A DNA stretch of 64,000 nucleotides from contig NZ_CP096882.1 in assembly GCF_023273875.1 (NCBI RefSeq), positions 4,969,650 through 5,033,649 of the forward strand, in the 5' to 3' direction. Of the stretch, positions 35,691 to 44,065 are shown piece by piece; position 1 is the stretch's first letter, and every line of letters begins with the position of its first letter. The translations under genes were made by a program, and so were the position numbers. Origin of the DNA: Pseudarthrobacter sp. SSS035. Lineage in GTDB: Bacteria; Actinomycetota; Actinomycetes; Actinomycetales; Micrococcaceae. Under the pieces are notes generated by a model. That model was not told the origin of the DNA. It ran no database searches and saw only the letters and a program-made list of their open reading frames with translations.

Positions 35691-37445
35691 ATGTCACGCA
35701 TTGAATGGACGAGATACAACGGGGACGACATCGAGTCGGTGGTCGCGATGTTCATCAGCGGGGACTATCCGGCAGCGGAACGGATCAATCCGTCCGTGGG
35801 CGACGGTGGCATTGACGTGTTGGTCAAGACCGATAAGACACGCGTCTACCAGGTGAAGAAATTCACAGGACCTCTCTCAACCAGTCAGGCCAACCAGGTG
35901 AAGAAGTCGGTCGATAGATTGTGCACTGACCCGCGCGTCAAAGATTTGCAGGTGGACGAGTGGCACTTGGTGATGCCCTGGGACGCGACCTTGGAAACGA
36001 AGAAGTGGGTGATGGAGTATGTCACCGGAAAGGGTCTGCCAGAGCCGATTTGGGATGGCCTGACACAGTGCGACTTTTGGGCCAGCAAGTACCCACATGT
36101 CGTTGATTACTACTTGGGCGGGAGTGCCGATCGCATTCGGGAGATGGCGTTGTCCATCGTCCAAGGATTACGCCTGAAAAACATCAGGGAAGAGGACGTT
36201 CAAAGTCGGGACGTCGCTGGCTTTGCGGACGAGCTCAAGGAGACGGTGGCGGTCCTCAGCCGCGAAGACCCGTTTTACTCCTATGGAATCCAGGTGGAGC
36301 CCCAGTTCAAGACTCCTGACAAGGAAGACGTGCGCGCGGCGTTAACGAACATTAAGCCCGGGGTCGTTCTCTCGACCCTGATGGGCGATGGCCACGTGAG
36401 CGTGCGCGTAGATGTCTACGTGAAGAACCAAGTGGCGCTGCAGCTGAACCCGCTGAAGATCAACGTCGTCATGACCGCAGCTCCTGAGTCCGAGGAAGCG
36501 ACTGCAATCCAGAACTTTAGGAAGTTTGGCAGCCCAATGGAGTTGTCGAATGGCGCTAGTGGTTCATCTGCGTTCCCCGGAGGACTCGGGGGAGAGTTCG
36601 AGAATGCGAGCGTAACGGTGCTTCCGGCTTCCGACAACGCGGAAGGGGAACGGGAGCTACGTCTGGTGCTCTTCGACACGGAAGACCGCCAGATTGATTC
36701 ACTGGTAATCCACCGCGAATACACCACGACAGGCATCCCCACAGAGGGCCAGGGCCCACGGGGCATGGAGTCGCGTCTGACTGATCACAACGGCATCTTG
36801 GAAGTTCTGCTGAGACTCGATGTGGATGAGCAGACCTCGAAGATGGCCACAATGGCCCACCCTCCACATGGAAAACTTGCTGTCGACGTACTGCCAGTGC
36901 TGCGCTTTTACCAGAAGTTGAAAGCCCCCAATACGCTGACCGCCGCGCCGCGTTTCGGTCCTATATCTGACGTTCGACAGCCGCTGATGGAGAGAGACGG
37001 CAGCATTGCCGATCTGTGGGTCGACGTGGCCGAGGCGCTCAACCTTATCCAGGAACACACTGCACACAGGCTCCGCTTCCCGGACCTTGAACACGTGGAG
37101 GAAAAACTTATCCGCGAGGTTCTGCGTGCGGGCGCCCTGCTCCAAGGGCAGACGCTCACGGAGCGCATGACGCTCGTTGCAACGGATCATGACCCTACGG
37201 TGTCGGACGAGACCACGACGCTTACGATGCTTGTGCCGTGGAAGATAGAGCTGCAAGAGGGGCCGGTTGACCTGGGCTATCTCGCGTACGCGTTCTCCGG
37301 TTCGTTGCGTGAGCGAGATCAAGAGTTGGAGGGTGGCAGGTACGACGTATGGGGCGTTGATGGCAGCAAGGTGCTAGTCAGAGTGCTGTCGGAGGAGGAG
37401 AAGAAGGCTCTACCGGACATCCCGATACTGGGTGGCGGGTCGTAG
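35691..37445 (+). CDS. Large protein with N-terminal Mrr-like (PD-(D/E)XK) nuclease signature
   Basis: A 584-residue protein not recognised as a named family. Residues 10-60 show an Mrr_cat-like core: SVGDGGIDVLV with Asp42, then RVYQVKKF with Gln54-x-Lys56, the D...QxK pattern of type IV restriction and other defence nucleases. Residues about 60-150 still look nuclease-associated (EWHLVMPW, DWYLG-like segments). The remaining 430 residues are beta-rich and acidic, without motifs I can name, and may be a sensor or binding region. GAGGAGAGG lies before the ATG. It is the first of two neighbouring nuclease-like genes, 360 bp apart. A defence role is inference. Confidence 0.7.
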   Translation: MSRIEWTRYNGDDIESVVAMFISGDYPAAERINPSVGDGGIDVLVKTDKTRVYQVKKFTGPLSTSQANQVKKSVDRLCTDPRVKDLQVDEWHLVMPWDATLETKKWVMEYVTGKGLPEPIWDGLTQCDFWASKYPHVVDYYLGGSADRIREMALSIVQGLRLKNIREEDVQSRDVAGFADELKETVAVLSREDPFYSYGIQVEPQFKTPDKEDVRAALTNIKPGVVLSTLMGDGHVSVRVDVYVKNQVALQLNPLKINVVMTAAPESEEATAIQNFRKFGSPMELSNGASGSSAFPGGLGGEFENASVTVLPASDNAEGERELRLVLFDTEDRQIDSLVIHREYTTTGIPTEGQGPRGMESRLTDHNGILEVLLRLDVDEQTSKMATMAHPPHGKLAVDVLPVLRFYQKLKAPNTLTAAPRFGPISDVRQPLMERDGSIADLWVDVAEALNLIQEHTAHRLRFPDLEHVEEKLIREVLRAGALLQGQTLTERMTLVATDHDPTVSDETTTLTMLVPWKIELQEGPVDLGYLAYAFSGSLRERDQELEGGRYDVWGVDGSKVLVRVLSEEEKKALPDIPILGGGS

Positions 37446-37806
37446 CGCCACGTTTCGCACTACAACCTCCCACCATGTGTTGCCAGGAGCCTGATTTTGA
37501 ATGCTGATGTCCAGCGGTGAGAGGCTTCGTCCTTGTCCAAGGGGGTGTAAGTGCTCTTCGCACGGGAGCACGTACCGGAAGGGTGGGACTGGCTCCCGGT
37601 CTCAGCGCGTCTGAAGTCGGGGCCTCGCTCGACCTCGCATGCCCGGTTAGGGGCTTCTCCCCTGCTCATCCTGACGCCGATAATGAAGATTATGTCGTGT
37701 TGTCAGTTTGACGGGACAAAGTTCCCTTCATTTAACCGTATCAAATCCACCCCAGCAAGCAGTATCAGCAACCCCCTTTGTCATAGGCCGCTGCAATACT
37801 TGCGGC
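37446..37806. promoter_or_regulatory. Promoter region of the second nuclease-like gene
   Basis: This 361-bp gap contains TTGACG at 37708-37713, a 17-bp spacer and TTTAAC at 37731-37736, a good actinobacterial -35/-10 pair about 70 bp before ATG 37807. The open frame extends back to a TTG at 37708, but that codon lies in the -35 box. No other gene is seen here. Confidence 0.5.
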
Positions 37807-40221
37807 ATGAACCCCGCACCCCAACGCCTGGATTTTGTGGGCAGCAACGTGGCTAACAACCTCAACAAAGCTGTTGCCTACTACCAGCACATGGCAGAGA
37901 ACATGACGGCCGATGAGGACCCCCGTGTATTTATGCGAGAGGCGATATCGGCTGCCCGCACCTCACTAGAGAAGTGTTTGCGGGGCTATGACTCATTCGA
38001 CGCGCTTGCGTTCATCCGTCTCGCCGCCGGCCCGTGGGATTTTACTGACCTCAGGGAGAGCGAAAGTCAGATAGAGAGCTCTCAAGCTGCCCAGGATGTC
38101 GTGGCACTAACGCTTCTGGGCATGGGGCTTCCGCGGCAGCCGTTAACGGGGAAAAACTCCGGTCAACCAAATCCGGCAGAGGCACTAGGACTGGCAGCCA
38201 ACATCGTGACCGCCGCGCGGACTCTGGCCCTCTTTCGCGGTCAGCGAGCGAACCAGCCACTCGGTGCTCTCGCTGGTGAATTCATGGGGTACGAGCTGTC
38301 CGTCCGCGGACGTCAGTATGAATCCATCGCCAAGGAAGTAAATACAGAGCTTCTGGGCCACCCAGCAGTTTCGTCCGTCATCAATAGCGTGCTCGGATTC
38401 ACCCTCGACGACATCCGTGCTGTCCGCGAGGCGTCAACAGCTCTGATGAACGAACGCTTGTTCGGGGCTCGGGACCGACTTGGGGAAGCCAGCAAAGCCG
38501 GTCCACCCGCCGATGCGGAGTCCTTCAGGCACGACATTAATCTCATGATGAACGAGTGCCGATTGTTCGGCGCTGTTTCACCCACGGATGTCGCCGAGCG
38601 TTCCGGAGTCGCGGAATCGACAGCGCGTGCAGTCTTGGACTTCTTCAGCACCTCGCGGTCGGCGGAGAATGACGTCAACCCGGTCATGCGGTTCGTTGAT
38701 GGTGAGCTTCCCACGCCAGGGGGATGTATCGCTGACGAGGACGAATACCTCCTTCTCAACGGTTTCTTGAGCGAAGACGAGTTGCGCCGGAATCTCGAAA
38801 GGGGGTTGATCGCAGCCGCGGCCGAGAAGAAGAATAATGCTGCGAAGATGTGGCCGAAGTATGACAAACGGCGTGCCGTTTACTCCGAGTCGAAATCCGC
38901 TAACTTGATTGGCAAGCTCCTACAAGGCGCTAAGCCGCATTGGGAAGGACAGAAGTACATCGGCCCGGTTGATACCAAGGACACAAACAGCCTGGGCAGG
39001 GACTCCGACCGTACTGCTGTAATGACCGACAAGTTCGAATCTGACATATTGTTCCTGGTCGACGGGGTCGCTCTATGCGTTGAGGTGAAAGCCGCGTCTA
39101 TTACCGAGAAATCCCGGGGTGGCAACGCACAGCGGTTAGCCAAGGATCTGCAGAAGACTCTCAAGGAGGGCAACGAGCAGGCCAACCGATTGACCCGTCT
39201 CATAAGCACCAACGGAGGCGTTTGGAGCGTCGAAGGTGAATGGATCGACTTGTCGTCTGCGTCTGAGATCCACTCAATCGTCGTGATGCTCGACGATATG
39301 GGGCCCCTATCCTTGTCCATGAACGTGCTGGCGGACAAAGGCATCATCGAGTCCGACGAAGTCCCGTGGATCGTAAGCATGCATGACTTGATCGTGATAA
39401 GCCAAACCGTCGATCACTCTGCCCAGTTCCTCGAGTACCTGCGGCGTCGCAGAGGCCGCCGGCTGGCAACTATGGTCAATGGCGTCGACGAGTTGGACAT
39501 GTTTATGTGGTTCCTCACAGGAGGCATGTACTTCGATCCCGAACCTCATGAGATCGCTAAACACATACCAGTGGAGTCGCCTATCAAGGCTTCCGAGCTG
39601 CGCCGCTACGAAGAGCAGCCTCGTGTTCGGCTAGGTACACTCACTGACCCACTCGATGCATGGTTCTATTGGCAAGAAGGCCTCTCAAAGTCTCAGGTGG
39701 TCAAGCCAGCCAGGCAGGAGCAGCCATGGGTTGAGCAGTACCTATCCGCTAGCGAGGCAACCCACCCTCGTGGTTGGCTACGGTTTGGCGCCGATCTGGT
39801 GGGGTTGAGCGAAAGCGCGCAAGGAAGTATCGGGAAGAATCTGAAGGCAGTAAGGCGCACAGCCCGGGGTGGCGGCATTGAGCGTAGCCTGACAACGCAT
39901 GGTGCCAGTTCCTTTGGTTCCTGGTTACTCACGATGTCGGTCGCGCCGAAAGATGCGAGCACGGACCACCTGGCCGAATATATGGATGCCAAGCAGTACC
40001 AGACGCACTCTGACAGAGCGATGTTGCTCCTCTATCAGCCTGATGGGTCGCTAATTGGGACGCGCTACCGGGGCAGGCCTCAAGAACGAACCACCGACCG
40101 CGACCATGCTGTAGAAATCGCGCCGCTGCGCGGTCTCAAAATGACGTTCACCAAACTACCTCCCAGCGCCCGGCGCAGCACAGTCCGGCTACGGGGCGCT
40201 CGAGGGAAGAAGAAGCGCTAG
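37807..40221 (+). CDS. Large protein with PD-(D/E)XK-like nuclease core, family not recognised
   Basis: An 804-residue protein with no family I can name. A nuclease-like core is at residues about 405-430: KFESDILFLVDGVALCVEVK, with Glu411-x-Asp413 and Glu426-x-Lys428, matching the D...ExK pattern of NERD/VRR-type nucleases. Before it, near residues 260-285, SPTDVAERSGVAESTARAVL resembles a helix-turn-helix. The N-terminal third is helical and the C-terminus is Arg/Lys-rich (RLRGARGKKKR). ATG 37807 is chosen from the promoter position, although no strong ribosome-binding site is visible. It could form a two-gene anti-phage or anti-plasmid module with 35691-37445. Confidence 0.68.
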   Translation: MNPAPQRLDFVGSNVANNLNKAVAYYQHMAENMTADEDPRVFMREAISAARTSLEKCLRGYDSFDALAFIRLAAGPWDFTDLRESESQIESSQAAQDVVALTLLGMGLPRQPLTGKNSGQPNPAEALGLAANIVTAARTLALFRGQRANQPLGALAGEFMGYELSVRGRQYESIAKEVNTELLGHPAVSSVINSVLGFTLDDIRAVREASTALMNERLFGARDRLGEASKAGPPADAESFRHDINLMMNECRLFGAVSPTDVAERSGVAESTARAVLDFFSTSRSAENDVNPVMRFVDGELPTPGGCIADEDEYLLLNGFLSEDELRRNLERGLIAAAAEKKNNAAKMWPKYDKRRAVYSESKSANLIGKLLQGAKPHWEGQKYIGPVDTKDTNSLGRDSDRTAVMTDKFESDILFLVDGVALCVEVKAASITEKSRGGNAQRLAKDLQKTLKEGNEQANRLTRLISTNGGVWSVEGEWIDLSSASEIHSIVVMLDDMGPLSLSMNVLADKGIIESDEVPWIVSMHDLIVISQTVDHSAQFLEYLRRRRGRRLATMVNGVDELDMFMWFLTGGMYFDPEPHEIAKHIPVESPIKASELRRYEEQPRVRLGTLTDPLDAWFYWQEGLSKSQVVKPARQEQPWVEQYLSASEATHPRGWLRFGADLVGLSESAQGSIGKNLKAVRRTARGGGIERSLTTHGASSFGSWLLTMSVAPKDASTDHLAEYMDAKQYQTHSDRAMLLLYQPDGSLIGTRYRGRPQERTTDRDHAVEIAPLRGLKMTFTKLPPSARRSTVRLRGARGKKKR

Positions 40222-40356
40222 TAGCTGGCGCCAGGAAGGGCCATGGGAATCACCGCGATCTTCGGCCCGCGGACTTTGGTTTCGTTGGCGCCGATAGTGT
40301 CTAAGGAGGCCGCGAATGCTATATGACACTCCGTTCCTGCATCGGCCCCAGCGAGT

Positions 40357-40773
40357 CTACCGATTGCCGTGCGTGTGAACGTGTCCAGGTTTCAGTCCGC
40401 CAAGAAGCAAGTCCCCCAAGGTGACCCAGTCCTTCGCCGAAGCCCGATCGTCGGCCAGGAACTCGAGGCATTCCCTTGTGCTCCATTGCTCGAATCCGTT
40501 CAAGAGATATGGCTCCGCGTGGTTCGCCCATCCTGCCCGGACACCGGTCCGCCGTTCGGATTTTCCCATGCCCAACCAGATCTGATTCCCGGCATTTATT
40601 CCACCAATGGCCGGGAAGCTACCGGAACGTGCCCATGAACGCCACGCGCGGTTAAACGCCAGTTCCATGTCAATCTTCCCGCCAGCAACACGAACCACGC
40701 CGCGTGACAACACACCTAGAGCCAGCCCCTCGACTACGTGCTTCACTTGCTGGTCTTTTGTCTGCTTTGTCAT
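40357..40773 (-). CDS. Small hypothetical protein
   Basis: A 138-residue basic protein, MTKQTKDQQVKHVVEGLALG through GNQIWLGMGKSERRTGVRAG to a His-rich end. It has no signal peptide, membrane helix or known motif. No strong ribosome-binding site precedes the ATG, so the start is uncertain. It is convergent with the large nuclease-like gene and could be an unrelated passenger or a small partner. Coding status is supported only by its protein-like composition. Confidence 0.45.
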   Translation of the reverse strand: MTKQTKDQQVKHVVEGLALGVLSRGVVRVAGGKIDMELAFNRAWRSWARSGSFPAIGGINAGNQIWLGMGKSERRTGVRAGWANHAEPYLLNGFEQWSTRECLEFLADDRASAKDWVTLGDLLLGGLKPGHVHTHGNR

Positions 40774-41239
40774 GCTTAGATGCTATTGGCCGCAGTTGCG
40801 CCGGGGAGGAAGCCACCCCCAATCTGCTGTTTGTTCGCTGACGTACACCCCAAACTGGACGTCAGCAGCCGGGTCAATCACCGTCAGAATAGGGTCCTAC
40901 GACAGTTCCTGCATTCCCTGAGTAGACAGTCTCAGACTCAGATCTGACAGAAGACTTGGGCCGCCGGCAACGAGGACCGCATCCACTTAGCTTGGGGCGC
41001 CTGCCTCTGCAGCCGGCCATCGAGGGCCCCAGCCAAGGACCCGGTGGGCCCGGAAACCCTCAAATTGGCGAAGCTCCGGTCAAATAGCGGTTGACCGAAG
41101 CTTCGGTACATTATGCGTACCTGAACCTTGGAGTTCCCTGAAAACGGTGGGTGCGTGGCCCATTTCGATCACACCGGCGGCCTCTTGGAACCAGTTATCA
41201 CAAAGCACCCCGGCCACTGAAAGCCGGGCAAACGGGCTT
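40774..41239. other. Intergenic stretch with a long hairpin
   Basis: 466 bp without a recognisable gene. At 41069-41105 CGAAGCTCCGGTCAA and TTGACCGAAGCTTCG form a 15-bp stem with one mismatch and a 7-base loop. It lies about 135 bp past the end of the ATPase gene and may be its terminator or an operator. The GAAAACGGTGGGTGCG tract at 41133-41150 faintly recalls the end of the IS3 remnant at 9190. Confidence 0.5.
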
Positions 41240-42340
41240 CTACTGCTGTGCAGGGCGCGATGTCAGATATTCGCGTAGTCCTGGGATTGCGAAGTCCACA
41301 AGTCCGTGGCCTGCAGGTTCTATGAGCCCGGCGTCCAGGAGTCGGGTTCGGTAGTTTCCCACAGCGTTGGGCCGCATTCCGGTCCTTTTGCCGATGTCCG
41401 TGGTGGACGAAGGAGCCGAGTCTTCGGCCATGGCCTGGAGGAAGTCTCGATCTCTCCCGGATGTTGTTGAGAGTGCAGCTTCGATGACCACGCGTTCGTT
41501 TCGGCGGCGGGCAGCCGCGACCGCCCGGTCCGCTGCTGCGGCATCCAGGATTCCAAGGCCGCTCTCCGCTTCCTGCCAGAGATAGTAGCCGACCAGTTGA
41601 ATCAGGAAAGGGTATCCGCCGGTGCCTTCGGCCGCGCTCCTGGCCAGTTCGGGGCTGAGAGTCTTACCTGCCCCTTCAAATGTTTCGGTGAAGGAGCGTT
41701 CGACTTCAACGATTGAAGCTGCGTGGAGGTCGATCCGGTCTGCTCTTCGCAAGAACGTGGCGACCCCTTCATTCAGCAGATCGGAGACTGCGGCCGGCAA
41801 TCCGGCAAAGATGAGTCCGATGGGCAGCCCATCTCGGATGAAGTGCTGCACGTCGGCCGCGAGTTGGGACAATTCCCTGCGATCAGCGGCGTGGATCTCG
41901 TCAACAGTGATGACCAGGCCAGTGCCGCGCTGTGCCAACAGCCGGAGAAGCTGCGCCCCACGGACACGCCAGTCAACCTGTTCTTCAGGAGCGAGCTGGG
42001 TCGTAACGGCGAAGCCTGCAACTGACAAAGCGGTGACCCGCCGGCCGGTGGGTCCGTCGCCCAGTTCATTAGTCAGCCGTCGCATCGCTTCACCAATGCG
42101 GCCCAGGAATCCTCCGGTAGCTGTCTCGGAAACTACCGCCCAGCCGCTTGCTATGGCGAGATCTTCGGCGGCGCCCAGCATGACGGTCTTGCCGATACCC
42201 CGGGCTCCCGTGAAAATGGTCAAAAGACCCGGGGCACCCGAACCCAGACGTAAGCCGTATGCGAACTCGTCCAGCACTCCCCCGCGGCCGACCAGATCGG
42301 GCGGCGTCGCCCCTGCTGTCGGGCGAAACGGGTTTTCCAT
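41240..42340 (-). CDS. AAA-type ATPase with C-terminal winged helix
   Basis: A 366-residue STAND/Orc-like ATPase. The Walker A GARGIGKT is at residues 45-52, Walker B LVITVDEIH near 142-150, and a sensor-like Arg-rich region follows. The last 60 residues (TTDIGKRTGMRPNAVGNYRT, RLLDAGLIEPAG) form a winged helix. Such proteins are common on actinobacterial accessory DNA. Proposed roles range from replication or partition to defence, and none is demonstrated. It lies downstream of a DUF4193 gene on the same strand, separated by two inverted repeats. Confidence 0.8.
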   Translation of the reverse strand: MENPFRPTAGATPPDLVGRGGVLDEFAYGLRLGSGAPGLLTIFTGARGIGKTVMLGAAEDLAIASGWAVVSETATGGFLGRIGEAMRRLTNELGDGPTGRRVTALSVAGFAVTTQLAPEEQVDWRVRGAQLLRLLAQRGTGLVITVDEIHAADRRELSQLAADVQHFIRDGLPIGLIFAGLPAAVSDLLNEGVATFLRRADRIDLHAASIVEVERSFTETFEGAGKTLSPELARSAAEGTGGYPFLIQLVGYYLWQEAESGLGILDAAAADRAVAAARRRNERVVIEAALSTTSGRDRDFLQAMAEDSAPSSTTDIGKRTGMRPNAVGNYRTRLLDAGLIEPAGHGLVDFAIPGLREYLTSRPAQQ

Positions 42341-42489
42341 GAGCGCTCCTGTGAATATCGATGAATCCTGTGAACCTTGTGAATCTCACCGTAGCAGCTT
42401 GGTTGCTGCGCCCGAGGCCGTTCGTCCGGTCCGCCCGACGCCGACCCCCGCGGCACCTGTGGGTGGGCACCGACGCCGCCGTACCCAAT

Positions 42490-42510
42490 TGTCCAGACAC
42501 TGTCTGGACA
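42490..42510. repeat. Perfect 10-bp inverted repeat
   Basis: TGTCCAGACA-C-TGTCTGGACA, 150 bp upstream of the ATPase gene and just beyond the DUF4193 stop. The single-base centre and 21-bp length suit a dimeric repressor site for the ATPase gene better than a terminator. Confidence 0.65.
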
Positions 42511-42514
42511 TGCA

Positions 42515-42530
42515 GGGCTCAATAGAGCCC
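42515..42530 (-). terminator. Short hairpin directly after the DUF4193 gene
   Basis: GGGCTC-AATA-GAGCCC, a perfect 6-bp stem starting at the base after the DUF4193 stop on the minus strand. There is no T-run. It could be a weak intrinsic terminator or an mRNA 3'-end stabiliser. Confidence 0.4.
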
Positions 42531-42833
42531 TTAGCCTTCGCACTCGATGCAGTATGAGTGGCCGTTGGCTTCGCGTGCGAGTTGAGACCGGTGCCGGACG
42601 AGGAAACAGGAGTAGCAGGTGAACTCGTCCGCGGCCTGAGGGATGACCTGAACGATGAGCTCCTCAGCGACGATCTCTCCCCCAGGAGTCAGGCCCTCAT
42701 CGAGGGCATCCGCTTCGTCGAGTTCGGTGACGACGCTGCGGGCATCCGGGGCATTCGCTGAGTGCAATGCCTCCAGGGAGCGGTCCTGGGATTCCTTAAC
42801 ATCGGAACGGACTTCGTCGTAATCGGTTGCCAC
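42531..42833 (-). CDS. DUF4193 family zinc-ribbon protein
   Basis: A 100-residue actinobacterial DUF4193 protein beginning MATDYDEVRSD and ending with two zinc-binding pairs: DEFTCYSCFLVRHRSQLARE and YCIECEG. The central part is acidic. The family is widespread and single-copy on actinobacterial chromosomes, with unknown function, possibly DksA-like interaction with RNA polymerase. A copy on accessory DNA is unusual. A C-rich hairpin follows the stop. Confidence 0.85.
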   Translation of the reverse strand: MATDYDEVRSDVKESQDRSLEALHSANAPDARSVVTELDEADALDEGLTPGGEIVAEELIVQVIPQAADEFTCYSCFLVRHRSQLAREANGHSYCIECEG

Positions 42834-42976
42834 TTTGGGTGATTCTCATTTCTGACGTTTACTGCGCGGTTCCTTCTGACGAGACTGCAACGTACACCAA
42901 TGCACCGTTGTTCCCATGTCCATGGGACTGGAGAACCTCGGGATCAGCTGTCCCTGCGAATGCCTAAGCTGTGGTC

Positions 42977-43663
42977 ATGAGGGTTTCAAAAACTGATTCC
43001 ATCGCCGGGCTGCCGGCCGGGCTGGCCCGGGGCATCGCCCGCAAGTTCAGGGGCCGGGAAGGGGTCGCTGATGTTGTCGAAGACCTGCTCGACAGCACGG
43101 AATTTGAACTCGAGGCAGTCTTTGCTGGGCTGGAAGCTGCCGGGTATTTGGAGAAGGTCCGGGTCGACAACGACGGGGACGTCTGGTGGGACACCACCAT
43201 CCAGGGCAATGCCCTGGCAATGGCAAGTTTCGGAAAACCGATCAGCAGAAAGACCGCAGACCGGCTCGTTACCGGGTTGCTGGAACGTGCGCGGGACTAC
43301 AACGCGGACCCGGGAAATCCGGTGTTTATCCATACGATCAGGGTCTTCGGGAGCTATCTCAACCCGGAGATTGACCCCCTAGGCGACGTCGACATCGAGC
43401 TCACCTACGGTCGAAGGATCACAGACCAGAAGGCCCTGGCTGACTACACCAGAGCCAGCGGACGATCGTTCAACACGTACGTTGACCAACTGCTGTGGCC
43501 GCAGACTGAACTCGTCCTGCACCTGAAGAAACGGTCAGCGTTCATTAACATCACCCTTGAAGACATCACCAGGCTGACCGACCGCTTCGAGACCATCTAC
43601 AGCATCGATGCAGACCCGCATGCCGTCCGCCCGCCGGCCGACAGCGCCCTCATCGGAAGGTAG
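42977..43663 (+). CDS. Winged-helix protein with nucleotidyltransferase-like domain
   Basis: A 228-residue protein. The first 75 residues look like a winged helix (EGVADVVEDLLDSTEFELEA, AGYLEKV, DVWWDTTIQGNALA). Then IRVFGSYLNPEIDPLGDVDI presents the pol-beta superfamily signature, Gly125-Ser126 followed by Asp137-x-Asp139, the layout of MNT-type minimal nucleotidyltransferases. Such proteins can adenylylate a partner toxin or regulator. No HEPN partner gene is adjacent. ATG 42977 lies 6 bases after a GTG at 42971, and either could start. Confidence 0.65.
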   Translation: MRVSKTDSIAGLPAGLARGIARKFRGREGVADVVEDLLDSTEFELEAVFAGLEAAGYLEKVRVDNDGDVWWDTTIQGNALAMASFGKPISRKTADRLVTGLLERARDYNADPGNPVFIHTIRVFGSYLNPEIDPLGDVDIELTYGRRITDQKALADYTRASGRSFNTYVDQLLWPQTELVLHLKKRSAFINITLEDITRLTDRFETIYSIDADPHAVRPPADSALIGR

Positions 43664-43719
43664 CGGACTCGGGACATTTACAACGCCACTTCGTCGCAAC
43701 GTACGTGCTGACCTGTCAG

Positions 43720-43757
43720 GGCTGTAATAGTCCAAAGTACTTTGGACCATTACAGCC
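43720..43757. terminator. 38-bp near-perfect palindrome between convergent genes
   Basis: GGCTGTAATaGTCCAAAG-TA-CTTTGGACcATTACAGCC has arms of 18 bp with one mismatch and essentially no loop. It sits between the convergent genes ending at 43663 and 43781, so a bidirectional terminator is the simplest reading. The lack of a loop and T-run also fits a protein-binding or cruciform site. Confidence 0.5.
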
Positions 43758-43780
43758 TGGGCTCCACGAATCCGGGCTGA

Positions 43781-43993
43781 CTACTCGCCCGGGTCGTGTC
43801 CGAGGACCCGGAGCAGGTCACCGGTGATCATCCGTAACTCTTCGAATCCGTGTTGGTAGAACAACGGGGTCATGTGGACCAGGGGCGTGTTGTCCAGTTC
43901 GGCCAGCAGCCGCAGGGCCTCGGCGATGACGTCCTGATCGCTCCCGCGGTTCGCATCCTGCTGACGATCCGCCTCTTCGTGCCCTCGCGTCAT
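43781..43993 (-). CDS. Small hypothetical protein next to the relaxase
   Basis: A 70-residue acidic, mostly helical protein: MTRGHEEADRQQ, then VIAEALRLLAELDNTPLVHM and LRMITGDLLRVLGHDPGE. No known motif. It begins about 70 bp beyond the relaxase stop on the same strand and is likely co-transcribed, perhaps a minor conjugation-associated protein. Confidence 0.5.
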   Translation of the reverse strand: MTRGHEEADRQQDANRGSDQDVIAEALRLLAELDNTPLVHMTPLFYQHGFEELRMITGDLLRVLGHDPGE

Positions 43994-44065
43994 GTCATCC
44001 TCCCTCGGGTCAGTATTATTCCGGGCCGACCCGCAGGGGCCGGTGCAGGCGAACGGGTCGGCAGC

